Shown piece after piece: positions 1 to 9,836 of a stretch of 64,000 nt of DNA. How positions within the stretch are numbered: the first letter of the stretch is position 1; every line of letters starts with the position of its first letter. This DNA comes from JANQQC01 sp965262255 (lineage in GTDB: Bacteria; Pseudomonadota; Alphaproteobacteria; Caulobacterales; Hyphomonadaceae). The stretch covers positions 186,001 through 250,000 of the forward strand of contig OZ253505.1 of NCBI GenBank assembly GCA_965262255.1, read 5' to 3'. The position numbers and the translations under genes were made by a program. The notes under the pieces are model-generated. The model did no database searches, had not been told where the DNA came from, and saw only the letters and a program-made list of their open reading frames with translations.

Positions 1-2
1 CA

Positions 3-113
3 GAAGAAAACATAAATTACTTGAGTTTTTTCAAAAACAATCTCAAGAACAAGCAAATAAGAGAAAGCAAGTTTTTACCAGATTCGTGTAAACATCTATT
101 AGAGGAATTTTAG
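3..113 (+). CDS. C-terminal end of a secreted JAMM-type protein, cut by window edge
   Basis: The first codons of the window continue an open frame that begins outside it and stops with TAG at 111-113. The 36 residues align with the C-termini of the two complete JAMM-type proteins of this window: a [IN]-[DN]-Y-x2-F-F-K/N block, then a basic stretch, then P-[DEK]-S-C near the end (here FLPDSC). The catalytic part is not in the window. The ankyrin gene starts two bases after the stop, and its ribosome site (GAGGAA, 103-108) lies inside this gene, so the two are probably translationally coupled. The assignment rests only on this short tail and on the same gene order at the other two loci. Confidence 0.7.
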   Translation, partial: EENINYLSFFKNNLKNKQIRESKFLPDSCKHLLEEF

Positions 114-115
114 AA

Positions 116-822
116 ATGTCAAGATTGTTTCTCACATCACTATTCTTTTTGTTAGCTAACCTAAACATAGCCTCAGAAGAGATATTTGAAATCAACAAAG
201 ATGATATATTTTTGAACGAGTATCTGCGATAAAGCAAAGTATTGCTAAGGGAGCAAACGTTAATTCTATTGATTCAAACAAAACAACTCCTTTACAATAT
301 GCTCTTATATTCTACAAATCCGATATAGTAAAAATTCTTATTGAGAACGGTGCCGATGTAAACAAAATGAATAAATTTGGCGCTCCACCAATATTTTATG
401 CATATAACGACACTACCATTAGACTTCTACTAGATGCCGGAGCAAACATCAACTATAAAACCAACGACGGAATCACTCCTTTGCTCTCTGCTATTTACAA
501 AAGCAATCAAAATGTTGCTAAAAAGTTAATTATGCACGGTGCTGATGTCAATGTAATCTCTCCCGACGGAACTTCACCACTACATATACTAAATCAACGA
601 AAGAATACTTTTTTTGGTCAGAGAGAGAAAAACCTTAGAGGTTTGATTGTATCAAAAGGCGGAAAAGATATTTCGATTCGAAGCAAAAAGACAGCTACGA
701 ACGAGAACAAAACTAAAGAAAACAATAGTAGCTGCGAAGAAACTACGCCAATACACAATTCCCAAAACAAGAGCTATCAAGGGGAGTGCAATGTAGCAAA
801 TAGATCGAAACTAACTGAGTAA
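116..822 (+). pseudogene. exported ankyrin-repeat protein, frameshifted
   Basis: An ATG at 116 opens a frame with a signal peptide (MSRLFLTSLFFLLANLNIAS) that ends early at 230-232. The sequence continues in another frame to 822 without a further stop. The break falls in a run of five T at 209-213; a sixth T would join the halves into one ankyrin protein of about 235 residues. The second part has at least three ankyrin repeats (NGADVN, DAGANINYKTNDGITPL, HGADVNVISPDGTSPL). Its tail carries two cysteines 17 residues apart, ending in GEC, as in the two intact paralogues. It would be exported to the periplasm and is the presumed partner of the gene before it. The single-base loss could be a real mutation, phase variation or a sequencing error. 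Confidence 0.75.
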
Positions 823-1344
823 CGAAGAATCTTCCTCAATTGAAACGTTTCGCAAAAATCGCCTTGGTTCAAATTTTTGAATCTAACAAGTTACCATACA
901 GTACAATCAATTTCAGGTAATGCAAATGGACTAATGTGAAGTGATTCATTAAGTCGCCGAGTCACCGAAAGTGTGCAATTTATCTAAAGCTCATAAGAGC
1001 AATGTCTACTGAATTACAATCAAGAACAACAAAGATTACATCATCGACAGCAAACATCTGCCCGCATGTAACCCACTGTCGACAGAACATACGATAGTTC
1101 AGCTGATTCGGATTAGTCGACTCTTTAACCTACTGTCTTCATTCATAGAAAACAGAAATAGTTAGCATTCCTACTCGTAACTGTGAAAAGTACGGAAAAA
1201 GTATCAGCATGATACTCCGCCGGCCCTTATGGTTTAAGACGATACCACTCGAATGAGGGAGATAGGTTTTAAGCTTAACTATGATGAACTAATCCGTATC
1301 GATAAGGTTCCTCCGTTAACAATAGAAAAGACGAAGCTCAAGGT
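823..1344. other. intergenic, nothing recognised
   Basis: No gene-length frame, RNA gene or clear repeat is visible. The stretch lies between the ankyrin pseudogene and a decayed transposase and may be further debris of the same mobile element. Confidence 0.5.
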
Positions 1345-1800
1345 AAAGAATGCATAAGATTGCAGTTCTTCCGACTGCAGAACGAAGGCTAAAGTCGAAG
1401 CTGTCTTAGCTGACAACCGCTCTCCGGTCGCAGTAGTCAAAACGTTCTCTGTCGCTCCAAAAACCGTTATTCGAATGGATCAAACAGTAACTTGCGTATG
1501 GAATTCTGGTTTAGACGTTCGTTTAGCCAGACCAAATACAACGCCCCCTAAAGTTGTTGAAGAGCTCATCAACGAAAGCGAGACTGGCTTCCTTGAATGG
1601 TCTATAAAACAATTTGTCGGGCCTGTCTTTCACGCAAAATGGGTATTGAGCGAAGATCATCCTCCACGTTTCATACGCGAGGAACTAAGCGATATCCATT
1701 GCTACGTCCTGATAAAGGTCGACCTGTTCGTTATGAACTGACCGGTACACCTCATCAGACTGAAGTATAGAGAGGATACTCGTTAAACACCGAGAAAAAT
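1345..1800 (+). mobile_element. possible decayed IS481-like transposase, N-terminal part
   Basis: A broken frame reads as a helix-turn-helix-like stretch (VKTFSVAPKTVIRM), then ARPNTTPPKVVEELI, which resembles the R/SRPH-x-TP-x-x-TPPxVVExI hinge of IS481-family transposases. In another frame RPVRYE follows, with a histidine soon after, resembling the RPVRRYE...GELxHxD start of the catalytic core. Stops and frame changes show it is dead. Two C-terminal scraps of the same family lie elsewhere in the window (23.2 kb and 52.0 kb). The match is by eye and weak. Confidence 0.3.
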
Positions 1801-2006
1801 AGTTACCTCCAAAGCAGGCGAGACTCTTGTGAAAATCCGTACGCGAACCAATAAGGTTGTACGGACATCGCGACTTAATAAGTCAGAATCAAGCTACTGA
1901 GTCTCGTTGAAGAATCTAAACCGATGTGGTATAGTGCCATGCTTTTTGAATATTCTAATGTGCGATACTTCGGTCTCGCGCATGCTGATCTTTTTGGAGT
2001 GCGATC

Positions 2007-3041
2007 ATGACAAGGTTGGTATTTGGATCACAAACACTGTGTGGGGCTTTCTTGGCTCTTGCGCTGTCCGTAAGTTCTTGGGTAATGGCTCACGCGGACG
2101 GTTTCAAAGCGTGGGAGCAACATGCCTTCCACGAAAATGATCATGTTTCTGGTGCAATGTCAGGTAGCGACAAAGCTATCGGCGATCTAGCAATATTGGC
2201 ATCTGAGTATACGGATTTTAGAGAATTTGTGCTGGCTCTGAAAGACCGGACGTTTCTTTCATCCGCAGAAATCGACTGGGCTCTGTACAAAGTAAAAGAA
2301 CTTAGTGCAGAGAAACTATCACAAGCATGGATCGCTTATAACGTGTTAATCGTTTCAGAACACCCTGATTTTCGTCGAACTGTTCTTGATACAGCAGATT
2401 ATTATGGTCGAAAGTCTTTCGCCGACGGCATATTCACTGATCATAAATACGCTCGGTCGTTGGATGGTAGTAGCAATTCAATTGAGACTGCCTATAGCAT
2501 TGCGTATTCTGACGTGACGCAAATGAACAATGTTTCTAGGCACCTTAAAAAACAAGCCCATACTCTCCAAAACAAACGCTGGGCTATGCAGCAATTCGAC
2601 GAAGTTCGCCGGCCAAAGGCAGTCGCTTTTAAGCCAGCAAGTAAATCTTCCCTACTCGAATCAGTGATTTCGGTAATAGGGGATCAACCCGTAAAAAATC
2701 TACACGAAGCCACGAAAGAGAATGCTGATGGAAAGCAATCCAAGTCTCGGAGAAATCAGTTCAATGTGGATTTAAGCGAGGACGAAAATGCTTCGTTCAC
2801 TGCTCGTAAATCAATCGCCAATAAGATCACAACTCTCGCTGCGCTGAAAGTTCTAGGATTTGACGATTTGGACGTGCTTCCGAAACAGTTGACTCAACCT
2901 GATAGATTTTCAGTCCGATGCTTTAGAAAAGCACAAGCCAATCTACAACAATGTCTGTCAGCAGCCCATCTCAGGTTCGAAGTTCCGTTTTGCATTGCAC
3001 AGCACGGCGTGATGGAAAAAAGTAAGTGCATCGCACAATAG
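2007..3041 (+). CDS. exported protein of unknown function
   Basis: A 344-residue protein of no family I recognise. The start is an ATG with GGAG about eight bases upstream. Residues 1-31 look like a cleavable signal peptide ending near MAHADG, so the product is probably periplasmic. The middle is helical and hydrophilic, with a charged, low-complexity stretch around residues 225-260. The C-terminal 45 residues contain four cysteines (RCFRKAQANLQQC, then FC and KC), enough for two disulfides. sufE follows after 52 bases in the same direction and may be co-transcribed. The cysteine-rich tail next to a sulfur-mobilising gene may be coincidental. Confidence 0.7.
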   Translation: MTRLVFGSQTLCGAFLALALSVSSWVMAHADGFKAWEQHAFHENDHVSGAMSGSDKAIGDLAILASEYTDFREFVLALKDRTFLSSAEIDWALYKVKELSAEKLSQAWIAYNVLIVSEHPDFRRTVLDTADYYGRKSFADGIFTDHKYARSLDGSSNSIETAYSIAYSDVTQMNNVSRHLKKQAHTLQNKRWAMQQFDEVRRPKAVAFKPASKSSLLESVISVIGDQPVKNLHEATKENADGKQSKSRRNQFNVDLSEDENASFTARKSIANKITTLAALKVLGFDDLDVLPKQLTQPDRFSVRCFRKAQANLQQCLSAAHLRFEVPFCIAQHGVMEKSKCIAQ

Positions 3042-3093
3042 CGTACCCCTCACAAATTAATAGTTTGGAGGGTTTATTGAGTCCGGAGCGGAA

Positions 3094-3513
3094 ATGACCG
3101 TTGAACAAGTTGCTGACGAGATTCGCGAAGAATTCGCCTTTCTAGACAATTGGGATGACCGCTACACACATATAATAGATTTAGGACGCACTAACCCGGC
3201 ACTGAGAGACGAACAGCGCACACCGCAAACCAAAGTGCGTGGTTGTACGTCTCAAGTTTGGCTTGTTGTCTCCATTAAGGATGACAGTAACTTGGTTATT
3301 GAGGCCGAAAGCGATGCGATGATCGTCTCTGGGCTAATCGCGATCCTAATCAGACTTTTCTCAAATAAACACCCTCAACAAATTTTGAGTTTCGACACAA
3401 AAGCTTTCTTTAGCGATATCGGATTGTATGGAGCGCTCTCGTCGATCAGAGCCAATGGCCTTGCGGCAATGGTTGAGAGGATTCGACACGAGGCGCGACA
3501 ACTCATAAAATGA
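3094..3513 (+). CDS. sufE: SufE cysteine desulfuration protein
   Basis: A 139-residue SufE-family protein. It accepts persulfide sulfur from a SufS-type cysteine desulfurase and passes it to Fe-S cluster assembly in the cytoplasm. The length is typical. The conserved acceptor cysteine is Cys51 in VRGCTSQVWL, preceded by the family's DRYTHIIDLGR segment near residues 22-32. No other suf gene is nearby, so it is separate from the main suf operon, which is common in alphaproteobacteria. Confidence 0.93.
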   Translation: MTVEQVADEIREEFAFLDNWDDRYTHIIDLGRTNPALRDEQRTPQTKVRGCTSQVWLVVSIKDDSNLVIEAESDAMIVSGLIAILIRLFSNKHPQQILSFDTKAFFSDIGLYGALSSIRANGLAAMVERIRHEARQLIK

Positions 3514-3838
3514 TCTTGTCGATCAATCAAACATGTATTGGTCGGTCGAAGGGGCAAATTCATTCAAACCAGTTCGAAAGAGAACCTTGTTCGATTTTGT
3601 TACCTATAAAGCACCTCGAAGAACTTCCCAACCTTCAGCATAGAATTCATGCATGTTCAAAGCCCAAGATATAACAGAAATTGTTGCGAGATACGCTCGC
3701 AAAATTTTCTGAAACTCTTAGAGCATAACTTGATCACGCAACAGTATCACTCAGCAAGCTGTCCCCGAACGTGTCGCACAAAACAGGAAAACTCAAACTC
3801 AAAACTGCCAAAATTGACTCAGTACTGGTGATTAAAAA
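3514..3838. other. intergenic between convergent sufE and antiporter operon
   Basis: These 325 bases hold the ends of two converging transcription units. No convincing hairpin followed by a T-run was found, and the short frames here have no recognisable content. Confidence 0.5.
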
Positions 3839-5584
3839 TCACAAACTAGTAACCACAAAACTCATCAAAAGTACGACACCCAACAGAGCTGCAGTCCATA
3901 ACGCCATCCCGCCAGTTAGTACGCCCTGAGCGAAAACACCAATCGGGCTACACGCCTGCTCTATCCGCTTGTATGTCGATTGATAAAATCTTTGCGCGAC
4001 AATAATCATCGCAGGGTTCGCCTTCATCCAAGCCGCGCCAGCCCACTTTGCAATCTCAAATCCAGGTTTTCGGTATAACCAATCGGCATCCAATATAATG
4101 CCCGGGCGTTCCTCCGGGTAAAGTTGAAATCGCTTCAGCAATACAAATGCCAAAGTTGCTAACACTAACAATTGCATCTGCTTAATGACATGGTCGGTCG
4201 TGAAAGGATTAACTTCCAACGCGTAATCCGGATAGGGGAGGAGAGCGTACAACGTCTGAAAATTGAATACAGGAACAAATGACGGTAACGCGATCGCGAT
4301 ACATAGGAAGGAGGCAATTCCCATTGCAAGTAACATATTGAACGGGGCCTCCTCTACCCGCTTACCACTATCGTGGCCAAAGAACGCGCAATATGGAATC
4401 TTGATTCCGGAATGCTCAAGAACTCCCGCTGAAGCAAACAGCAACATATAGTAAATTAGGATTAATCCACCACCATAAACGGCATCCATCGTGAGCGTCT
4501 TGGCAACGAATCCTGAAAACAGTGGAAAAGCCGAAATGGACGCTGCTCCGATCAAACAAAATACCGCAGTCAATGGCATCGACTTGTATAATCCCCCTAG
4601 TTCGCTCGCTTTAACTGTTCCGACTCGATATAGAACGGCTCCCATACTCATAAACAATAAGCTTTTGTAGATAATGTGAGCAAATGCATGTCCGGTAGCA
4701 CCATTCAACGCGAGTTCGGTGCCGACACCGATTGCACATACCATAAACCCGACTTGGTTATTCAAGCTATATGCGAGAACTTTTCTCAAATCATTTTCTA
4801 TTACGGCAAAGAAGACTGGGAACACTGTCATGACCGCCCCAATCCAAATCAAAGAACTCTCTCCGGGAAACATTCTTGCTAACGCATAAACTGCGAGTTT
4901 TGTCGTAAAGGCCGAAAGTATTACCGCGCCCGTAACAGAGGCTTTTGGGTACGAGTCTTGTAGCCAATTATGAAGAAGGGGAAATGCAGCTTTTATACCA
5001 AATGCAAAGAAAATTAGAATCGCGCCAGGCTCAGAGAGATTGTTGAACTTTTCCAATCCTATGCTACCTGTTTCATGTAATCTCCAAATTGCACCCGTTA
5101 ACAGCAGAACTCCTGACAAAATTTGTATCGCCAAATAACGCATAGATGCCTGGAAAGCGGCCTTAGTACCCGATTTCAGTATCAAAAACACAGAAGTTAA
5201 CGCCGTCAACTCCCAGAATATAAACATAGTTATAAGATCACCGCATAAACACGCAGCTATTGCGGCACCTGCATATCCAAGCGCCATTCCATCTTGAACT
5301 CGGTCGTCCGTGTGCAAACAATAAATTGCATTTATAAGGGCCGCAATAAGAAAAGCTAAAGCGAATATAAAGTTAAGACTGTCGATACGATAGATAACGA
5401 GATCGAGATTGAAGACCGCAAGAGTCGCAAGATCCAGTTCTCTAGAACTACTCGTGAGAATTAAGAGCGCGATTAAAGGAGCTACAATTGTTAAAATTTG
5501 CCTCGCCCGCAGATTTTCGACAAAGAGTGCGACCAACCCGAAAGCTATTAAAACAAAACCAGGATTTACAGCAAGAATATTCAT
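3839..5584 (-). CDS. Mrp-type antiporter, third NuoL/M/N-like proton-channel subunit
   Basis: A 581-residue, highly hydrophobic inner-membrane protein of the Proton_antipo_M family with about 14 membrane helices. The family's buried glutamate sits in FIFWELTALTSVFLIL, and lysine-bearing helices are present (FGIKAAFPLLHNWL, FTTKLAVYALARM). It is the last gene of the operon and overlaps the preceding small gene by four bases. It is a third such subunit beside the two MrpD-like ones; a canonical seven-gene Mrp complex has MrpA and MrpD only. It probably forms an extra ion-translocating unit of the same complex. Confidence 0.85.
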   Translation of the reverse strand: MNILAVNPGFVLIAFGLVALFVENLRARQILTIVAPLIALLILTSSSRELDLATLAVFNLDLVIYRIDSLNFIFALAFLIAALINAIYCLHTDDRVQDGMALGYAGAAIAACLCGDLITMFIFWELTALTSVFLILKSGTKAAFQASMRYLAIQILSGVLLLTGAIWRLHETGSIGLEKFNNLSEPGAILIFFAFGIKAAFPLLHNWLQDSYPKASVTGAVILSAFTTKLAVYALARMFPGESSLIWIGAVMTVFPVFFAVIENDLRKVLAYSLNNQVGFMVCAIGVGTELALNGATGHAFAHIIYKSLLFMSMGAVLYRVGTVKASELGGLYKSMPLTAVFCLIGAASISAFPLFSGFVAKTLTMDAVYGGGLILIYYMLLFASAGVLEHSGIKIPYCAFFGHDSGKRVEEAPFNMLLAMGIASFLCIAIALPSFVPVFNFQTLYALLPYPDYALEVNPFTTDHVIKQMQLLVLATLAFVLLKRFQLYPEERPGIILDADWLYRKPGFEIAKWAGAAWMKANPAMIIVAQRFYQSTYKRIEQACSPIGVFAQGVLTGGMALWTAALLGVVLLMSFVVTSL

Positions 5585-5883
5585 GAATCCTCCTCGTCAA
5601 CGGAGTCATCATCTTCTTCGTCATAATAGCTCGTCTTTCTCCTTAGCCAAGACCCTAAGGGCCAGCCGCTTAAAACAGCAAAACTAAATGCACCGAAGCC
5701 AAAGTATCCGTAAAAACTCCCCCCCTTTTCCCAATCAATTGCCAGAAGCAACAAACTTAAAATCACTAAGACTATTAAAATGACTAACGACGTATACTTT
5801 GCTTCAACCCAGCCAAACAACCGAGTAGCAAGTTCGTTTTCAGTTTCTTCGTCTTCGGTGGATGAGGTCGACTGCTCGTTCAT
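5581..5883 (-). CDS. small two-helix membrane protein in the antiporter operon
   Basis: A 100-residue protein with two predicted membrane helices (roughly residues 31-50 and 58-80) between acidic ends; the C-terminus is almost all Asp and Glu (YYDEEDDDSVDEEDS). It is not one of the standard Mrp subunits. It overlaps both neighbours by four bases, so it is translated with them and is probably an accessory or assembly subunit. The function is inferred from position only. Confidence 0.7.
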   Translation of the reverse strand: MNEQSTSSTEDEETENELATRLFGWVEAKYTSLVILIVLVILSLLLLAIDWEKGGSFYGYFGFGAFSFAVLSGWPLGSWLRRKTSYYDEEDDDSVDEEDS

Positions 5884-7355
5884 TGGGATCCTCCAAAAGC
5901 AGGTGACAAAAATGCTTCAATATATCCAATCGCGAAGAATAACAGGAAACATAGAACAGCTGTTACAGCCGGCGCGACAACCGTTAAAATCGGTACACCT
6001 GCCTCTCTTTTAAATTCGGCAGGAGGGTCAGTTCCCTCAGGAGGCATTAAGGCTAATATAGGAATTGGCAACAGATAAGCAATGTTTAGTAGCGACGAAA
6101 CTATTAGTACCATAATTACATAAGTATGTTCTGACTCAATTGCGCCCTGCAATAGAAAAAATTTACTCCAACTCCCAGCAAACGGAGGAACACCTATGAT
6201 CGACAACGCTCCAATAAAAAATGCGATGAATACGACGGGCATTTTTCGTCCCAAGCCCCGAAGCTGCGAAACTTTGGTAAGTCCCGTTGCAACATAAATC
6301 GCACCAGCACACATAAACAACGTGATCTTTCCTGCCGCGTGAGCGATGATTTGAACACCTCCCCCCATCCACCCCGCGGTAGTTGCAAGCATTGCACCGG
6401 CTGTAACATAGGCTAGTTGTGCTACCGTAGAATATGCAAGTCTTGCTTTCAAATTATCATTCGTCATTGCGATGAGGGACGCTACGATAATAGTGAAACA
6501 CGATACAGCGAGAATCCAATCTGTTGCATCCAACGAAGAGAGTAAATCGGCTCCAAAAATATACACCGCTACTTTTAAAATTGTGAATACACCGGCTTTC
6601 ACGACCGCAACAGCGTGCAACAATGCTGACACAGGAGTGGGAGCGACCATTGCCTTAGGCAGCCAGAAATGCAATGGCATCAATGCCGCTTTCCCAATCC
6701 CGAACGCGAAAAGCAATAAGAGAACATTACCCACAATCGGATCGACTTCGCCAGTCAACGAACCGCCTTCTATAAAGTCAAATGTACCTGCAACAACTCC
6801 AGTCCAAATAATTGCGACTAGGAACATACAAATTGATGATCCCAGCAAGGTCATTAAGTAAACGCGAGCTCCGCTCAGAGCGTTGTCGTCACCCTTATGG
6901 GCGACTAACGGGTATGTTGCTAACGTTAATATTTCGTAAAAGATAAACAGTGTGAATAAGTTAGCTGCCATGGCAATGCCCATCACACCTAACAAAGCAA
7001 TTGCAAAACACAAATAGAATCGTGTTTGGTTGCGTTCGTTGTTACCCCGCATATACCCGAAGGAATAAAGTGAGTTGACGATCCATAAACTACTAGCAAC
7101 CACCATGAAAACTGCTCCAAGTGGTTCTAACTTAAAATCGATGGTCAACCAGCCAGGAACAACTTGAAACAATTCTAATTTTGGAACTTGTCCGATCGAG
7201 GTGGCGAATGCTCCAAGTACAGACATCACACAAAGTGAGACGGCTCCGAGTATAGTTATGCCATCGCGTAAATCGGGTAAACGATTCGCGGCGAGGATAC
7301 CAGCACCGGTTAGTACGGGAATCAGCAAAGCAAGTATGACCACGAAATCAAACAT
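5880..7355 (-). CDS. Mrp-type antiporter subunit D-like (second)
   Basis: A 491-residue member of the NuoL/M/N antiporter family, with about 14 membrane helices. Key residues are visible: Glu in LFIFYEILTLATYPLVAHKG, lysines in GIGKAALMPLHFWLPKAM, and the histidine-rich SALLHAVAVVKAGVF. It acts in the inner membrane, coupling cation efflux to proton uptake. Its first base overlaps the last base of the preceding subunit gene. Its size is close to MrpD (about 490-500 residues). Confidence 0.9.
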   Translation of the reverse strand: MFDFVVILALLIPVLTGAGILAANRLPDLRDGITILGAVSLCVMSVLGAFATSIGQVPKLELFQVVPGWLTIDFKLEPLGAVFMVVASSLWIVNSLYSFGYMRGNNERNQTRFYLCFAIALLGVMGIAMAANLFTLFIFYEILTLATYPLVAHKGDDNALSGARVYLMTLLGSSICMFLVAIIWTGVVAGTFDFIEGGSLTGEVDPIVGNVLLLLFAFGIGKAALMPLHFWLPKAMVAPTPVSALLHAVAVVKAGVFTILKVAVYIFGADLLSSLDATDWILAVSCFTIIVASLIAMTNDNLKARLAYSTVAQLAYVTAGAMLATTAGWMGGGVQIIAHAAGKITLFMCAGAIYVATGLTKVSQLRGLGRKMPVVFIAFFIGALSIIGVPPFAGSWSKFFLLQGAIESEHTYVIMVLIVSSLLNIAYLLPIPILALMPPEGTDPPAEFKREAGVPILTVVAPAVTAVLCFLLFFAIGYIEAFLSPAFGGSQ

Positions 7356-8887
7356 CAGCGCAGACTTTCGACTGAAAACGCGACCTCAGCTGCGCTTCGC
7401 GTAAGCCCGTTAAGGAAACTCACATCTACACCGTACCAAATATTCGCTAACGCCAGAATCCAAATTGGAATAAGTATTAGTATTGGCGCTTCATTTCGCA
7501 CGTCACTATCTTCTGGTGCCGGACAAAAGAATACTATCTCCAAAATCCTGCCCATGTAGATCACGGCTAGAAAACTAGAAATTACAATGAGTCCAGCAAC
7601 CCACCATAAGCCTTGATCTAACGAAGCATTAAGTAGAGCAAATTTTGACTGAAATCCCGCTGTTAAAGGTACCCCAATAAGTGACAACGCGCCAATCGTA
7701 AATGCTGACATAGTCCAAGGAGCTGTTCGACCGACACCTGATAAGTCGCGAATATGCATTCCACTAAACCTTAGGAATAAGCCAGCGACTGACATAAATA
7801 GTACACCTTTCATCAAGGCATGATTTATCAGATGTAAAAGTCCTGCGCCTAGCCCTAGTGCCGTTCCCAAAGAAATACCAAGAATCATATATCCGACTTG
7901 GGCTACTGATGAATACGCTAAGGTTCGCCGTATGTCTGCTTGAAAAATCGCTTGAAAGGAACACAACATCATTGCAACTAGTCCTAGTGGCATGAGTAAC
8001 CATCCAAAACTAACACCCTCAAAAGCAAATTCTAATGAGAACACAGAAAACAAAAATCTGACCAAAGCGTACAAGGCAACTTTCGTAGCGGTGGCTGACA
8101 AAAATACGACGACCATGCTCGGACTGTAGGCGTATGCGTTAGGGAGCCATTGATGAAGCGGCCACATAGCTAATTTTATTCCGAGGCCAATCGTAATGAA
8201 AGCAAATGCCGCCTGAACAGTTGTCTTATCCGCTATCGCCGGTAAACGCGATGCTATGTCTGCCATATTGAGAGTGCCGGTTGCTGCATATAAAAACCCA
8301 ACACCAATGACAAAGAACGTCGCTCCAATCGTTCCCATCAAAAGATAGTTAAATGCTGCTGGCAATGCGCGACGGTCACGCGACACTCCTAGAGCAACCA
8401 AGGCATAAGTGGCAATAGAACCTATTTCGAGAAAAACAAATAAGTTGAACGCATCTCCCGTTATCGAAACGCCCAAGAGTCCCGTAAAACAGACGAGATA
8501 GGTTGCGTAAAAAAGACTGAGTTTTTCGTGTCGAATTTCTGCTCTGACCGATGGCCAAGAAAAAATACTTGCTAAAAATCCAATAACAGTGACAAGAAGT
8601 AGAATGAAAACATTAAGTGAATCGATACGAAACTCTATACCTATTGGAGGTTTCCATCCCCCTAATGCATATGAGATTGCTTCTCCTTCTAATTCTTGAA
8701 CCCGGTCTAACAATACGACAGCGAAAAAAGTACAGATTGCCGTTACGGCAATACTAATTATCCATGTAGTTCTACCATTGGCGATCAGAACACAAATCGG
8801 AGCGGCAATTAACGGAATTGCGACGATAAGTGCTGGTGCGTGAGTTTGCAACCAAACTGAAGCAAAGCTAGCAATCCAACTAATCAT
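7355..8887 (-). CDS. mrpD: Mrp antiporter subunit D (first)
   Basis: A 510-residue NuoN/MrpD-like membrane protein. It carries the conserved glutamate (LFVFLEIGSIATYALVALG), lysine helices (GIKLAMWPLHQWLPNAY, ATATKVALYALVRF) and a histidine in LLHLINHALMKGVLF. It overlaps the C subunit by four bases, the usual mrpC-mrpD order. It is one of three paralogous channel subunits in this operon, and which is the functional MrpD cannot be settled by eye. Confidence 0.9.
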   Translation of the reverse strand: MISWIASFASVWLQTHAPALIVAIPLIAAPICVLIANGRTTWIISIAVTAICTFFAVVLLDRVQELEGEAISYALGGWKPPIGIEFRIDSLNVFILLLVTVIGFLASIFSWPSVRAEIRHEKLSLFYATYLVCFTGLLGVSITGDAFNLFVFLEIGSIATYALVALGVSRDRRALPAAFNYLLMGTIGATFFVIGVGFLYAATGTLNMADIASRLPAIADKTTVQAAFAFITIGLGIKLAMWPLHQWLPNAYAYSPSMVVVFLSATATKVALYALVRFLFSVFSLEFAFEGVSFGWLLMPLGLVAMMLCSFQAIFQADIRRTLAYSSVAQVGYMILGISLGTALGLGAGLLHLINHALMKGVLFMSVAGLFLRFSGMHIRDLSGVGRTAPWTMSAFTIGALSLIGVPLTAGFQSKFALLNASLDQGLWWVAGLIVISSFLAVIYMGRILEIVFFCPAPEDSDVRNEAPILILIPIWILALANIWYGVDVSFLNGLTRSAAEVAFSVESLR

Positions 8888-9387
8888 GCCTGAGCTTCCT
8901 GAGCGTAAGCTTCTGATTCGGCTCGAGCCGCTTCTTCATCTAATGCAAGCACTTCGTCCGTTTCAATCGTTCCGTACTCTTCTCTTAAACGCACTATGAT
9001 TGCCAATCCCGCAGCAAGAGTCGCAACTCCAACAACGATTGCCGTAAGAATCAGCACATGTGGCAAAGGATTGGAATACAATTCTTTCAATTCAGATTTT
9101 GTCTTTGGTGAGACCTGACTGACCTCTTCGCCAATGGTACCGCTGTGATCTTCACTGGCGTATTCAGATTTGGGATAATCTTTGCCGTAGAGAATGGGGG
9201 CTGATCCCCCTGCGACTACCGCTAAAGTAACGTAGAAAAGAAAAACCGAGGTTTGAAACAAGGATAATCCGACCAGTCGTTTGATCATGTTTCTCGCAGC
9301 AAACGTTATATACAGTCCAACCATCATCAATCCGATGATGGCCCAGTAATTGGCTCGCTCAAGTACGAACTCAACCACGTCTACCAA
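8884..9387 (-). CDS. mrpC: Mrp antiporter subunit C (NuoK-like)
   Basis: A 167-residue NuoK/MrpC-like protein with three membrane helices (around residues 10-30, 35-60 and 108-132). It is longer than a usual MrpC of about 115 residues: a hydrophilic insert of about 45 residues (roughly 66-106) lies between helices two and three, and an acidic tail follows helix three. It overlaps mnhB by seven bases and mrpD by four. Confidence 0.9.
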   Translation of the reverse strand: MVDVVEFVLERANYWAIIGLMMVGLYITFAARNMIKRLVGLSLFQTSVFLFYVTLAVVAGGSAPILYGKDYPKSEYASEDHSGTIGEEVSQVSPKTKSELKELYSNPLPHVLILTAIVVGVATLAAGLAIIVRLREEYGTIETDEVLALDEEAARAESEAYAQEAQA

Positions 9388-9836
9388 CTATCCTCACTTA
9401 AATCAGACACTCGACCTGCTACAGCAAAAAATATCGTCAATATTGAACCAGAGACTCCAAACAAAACGCCAATCTCTATAAGAATTATCCCCGTATGTTG
9501 ACCTAAATGCGACTCGGAACCGTAAGGTTCTAAAAACAAAACCTGATACTCTAGATAGTTACCCCCCATCATTAAAGTCCAGAAACCGACTCCCGCGTAA
9601 AGGATTACACCAAGAGCAGCTAGTCCACGAGTGAATCCTGCCGGAAAAGCTGCCATAGCCGCTTGCACTCCGAATATCAACGCGTACAAAACGATCCCAA
9701 CTGCAAAGATTACCCCGGCTTGAAATCCACCGCCCGGTGAATACTCACCATGGAATTGCACATAGAATGCGTACAACGTGATCAATGGGATCAACAATTT
9801 CGCAACAACGCGTAGTATGACGTGATGGTCAGACAT
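9381..9836 (-). CDS. mrpB: Mrp antiporter subunit B (MnhB domain)
   Basis: A 151-residue MnhB-family protein with four membrane helices. It contains the hallmark loop HGEYSPGGGFQAGVIFA near residues 28-45. It is part of the multi-subunit cation/proton antiporter in the inner membrane. The start codon shares one base with the stop of the preceding gene, which implies coupled translation. Confidence 0.93.
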   Translation of the reverse strand: MSDHHVILRVVAKLLIPLITLYAFYVQFHGEYSPGGGFQAGVIFAVGIVLYALIFGVQAAMAAFPAGFTRGLAALGVILYAGVGFWTLMMGGNYLEYQVLFLEPYGSESHLGQHTGIILIEIGVLFGVSGSILTIFFAVAGRVSDLSEDSW

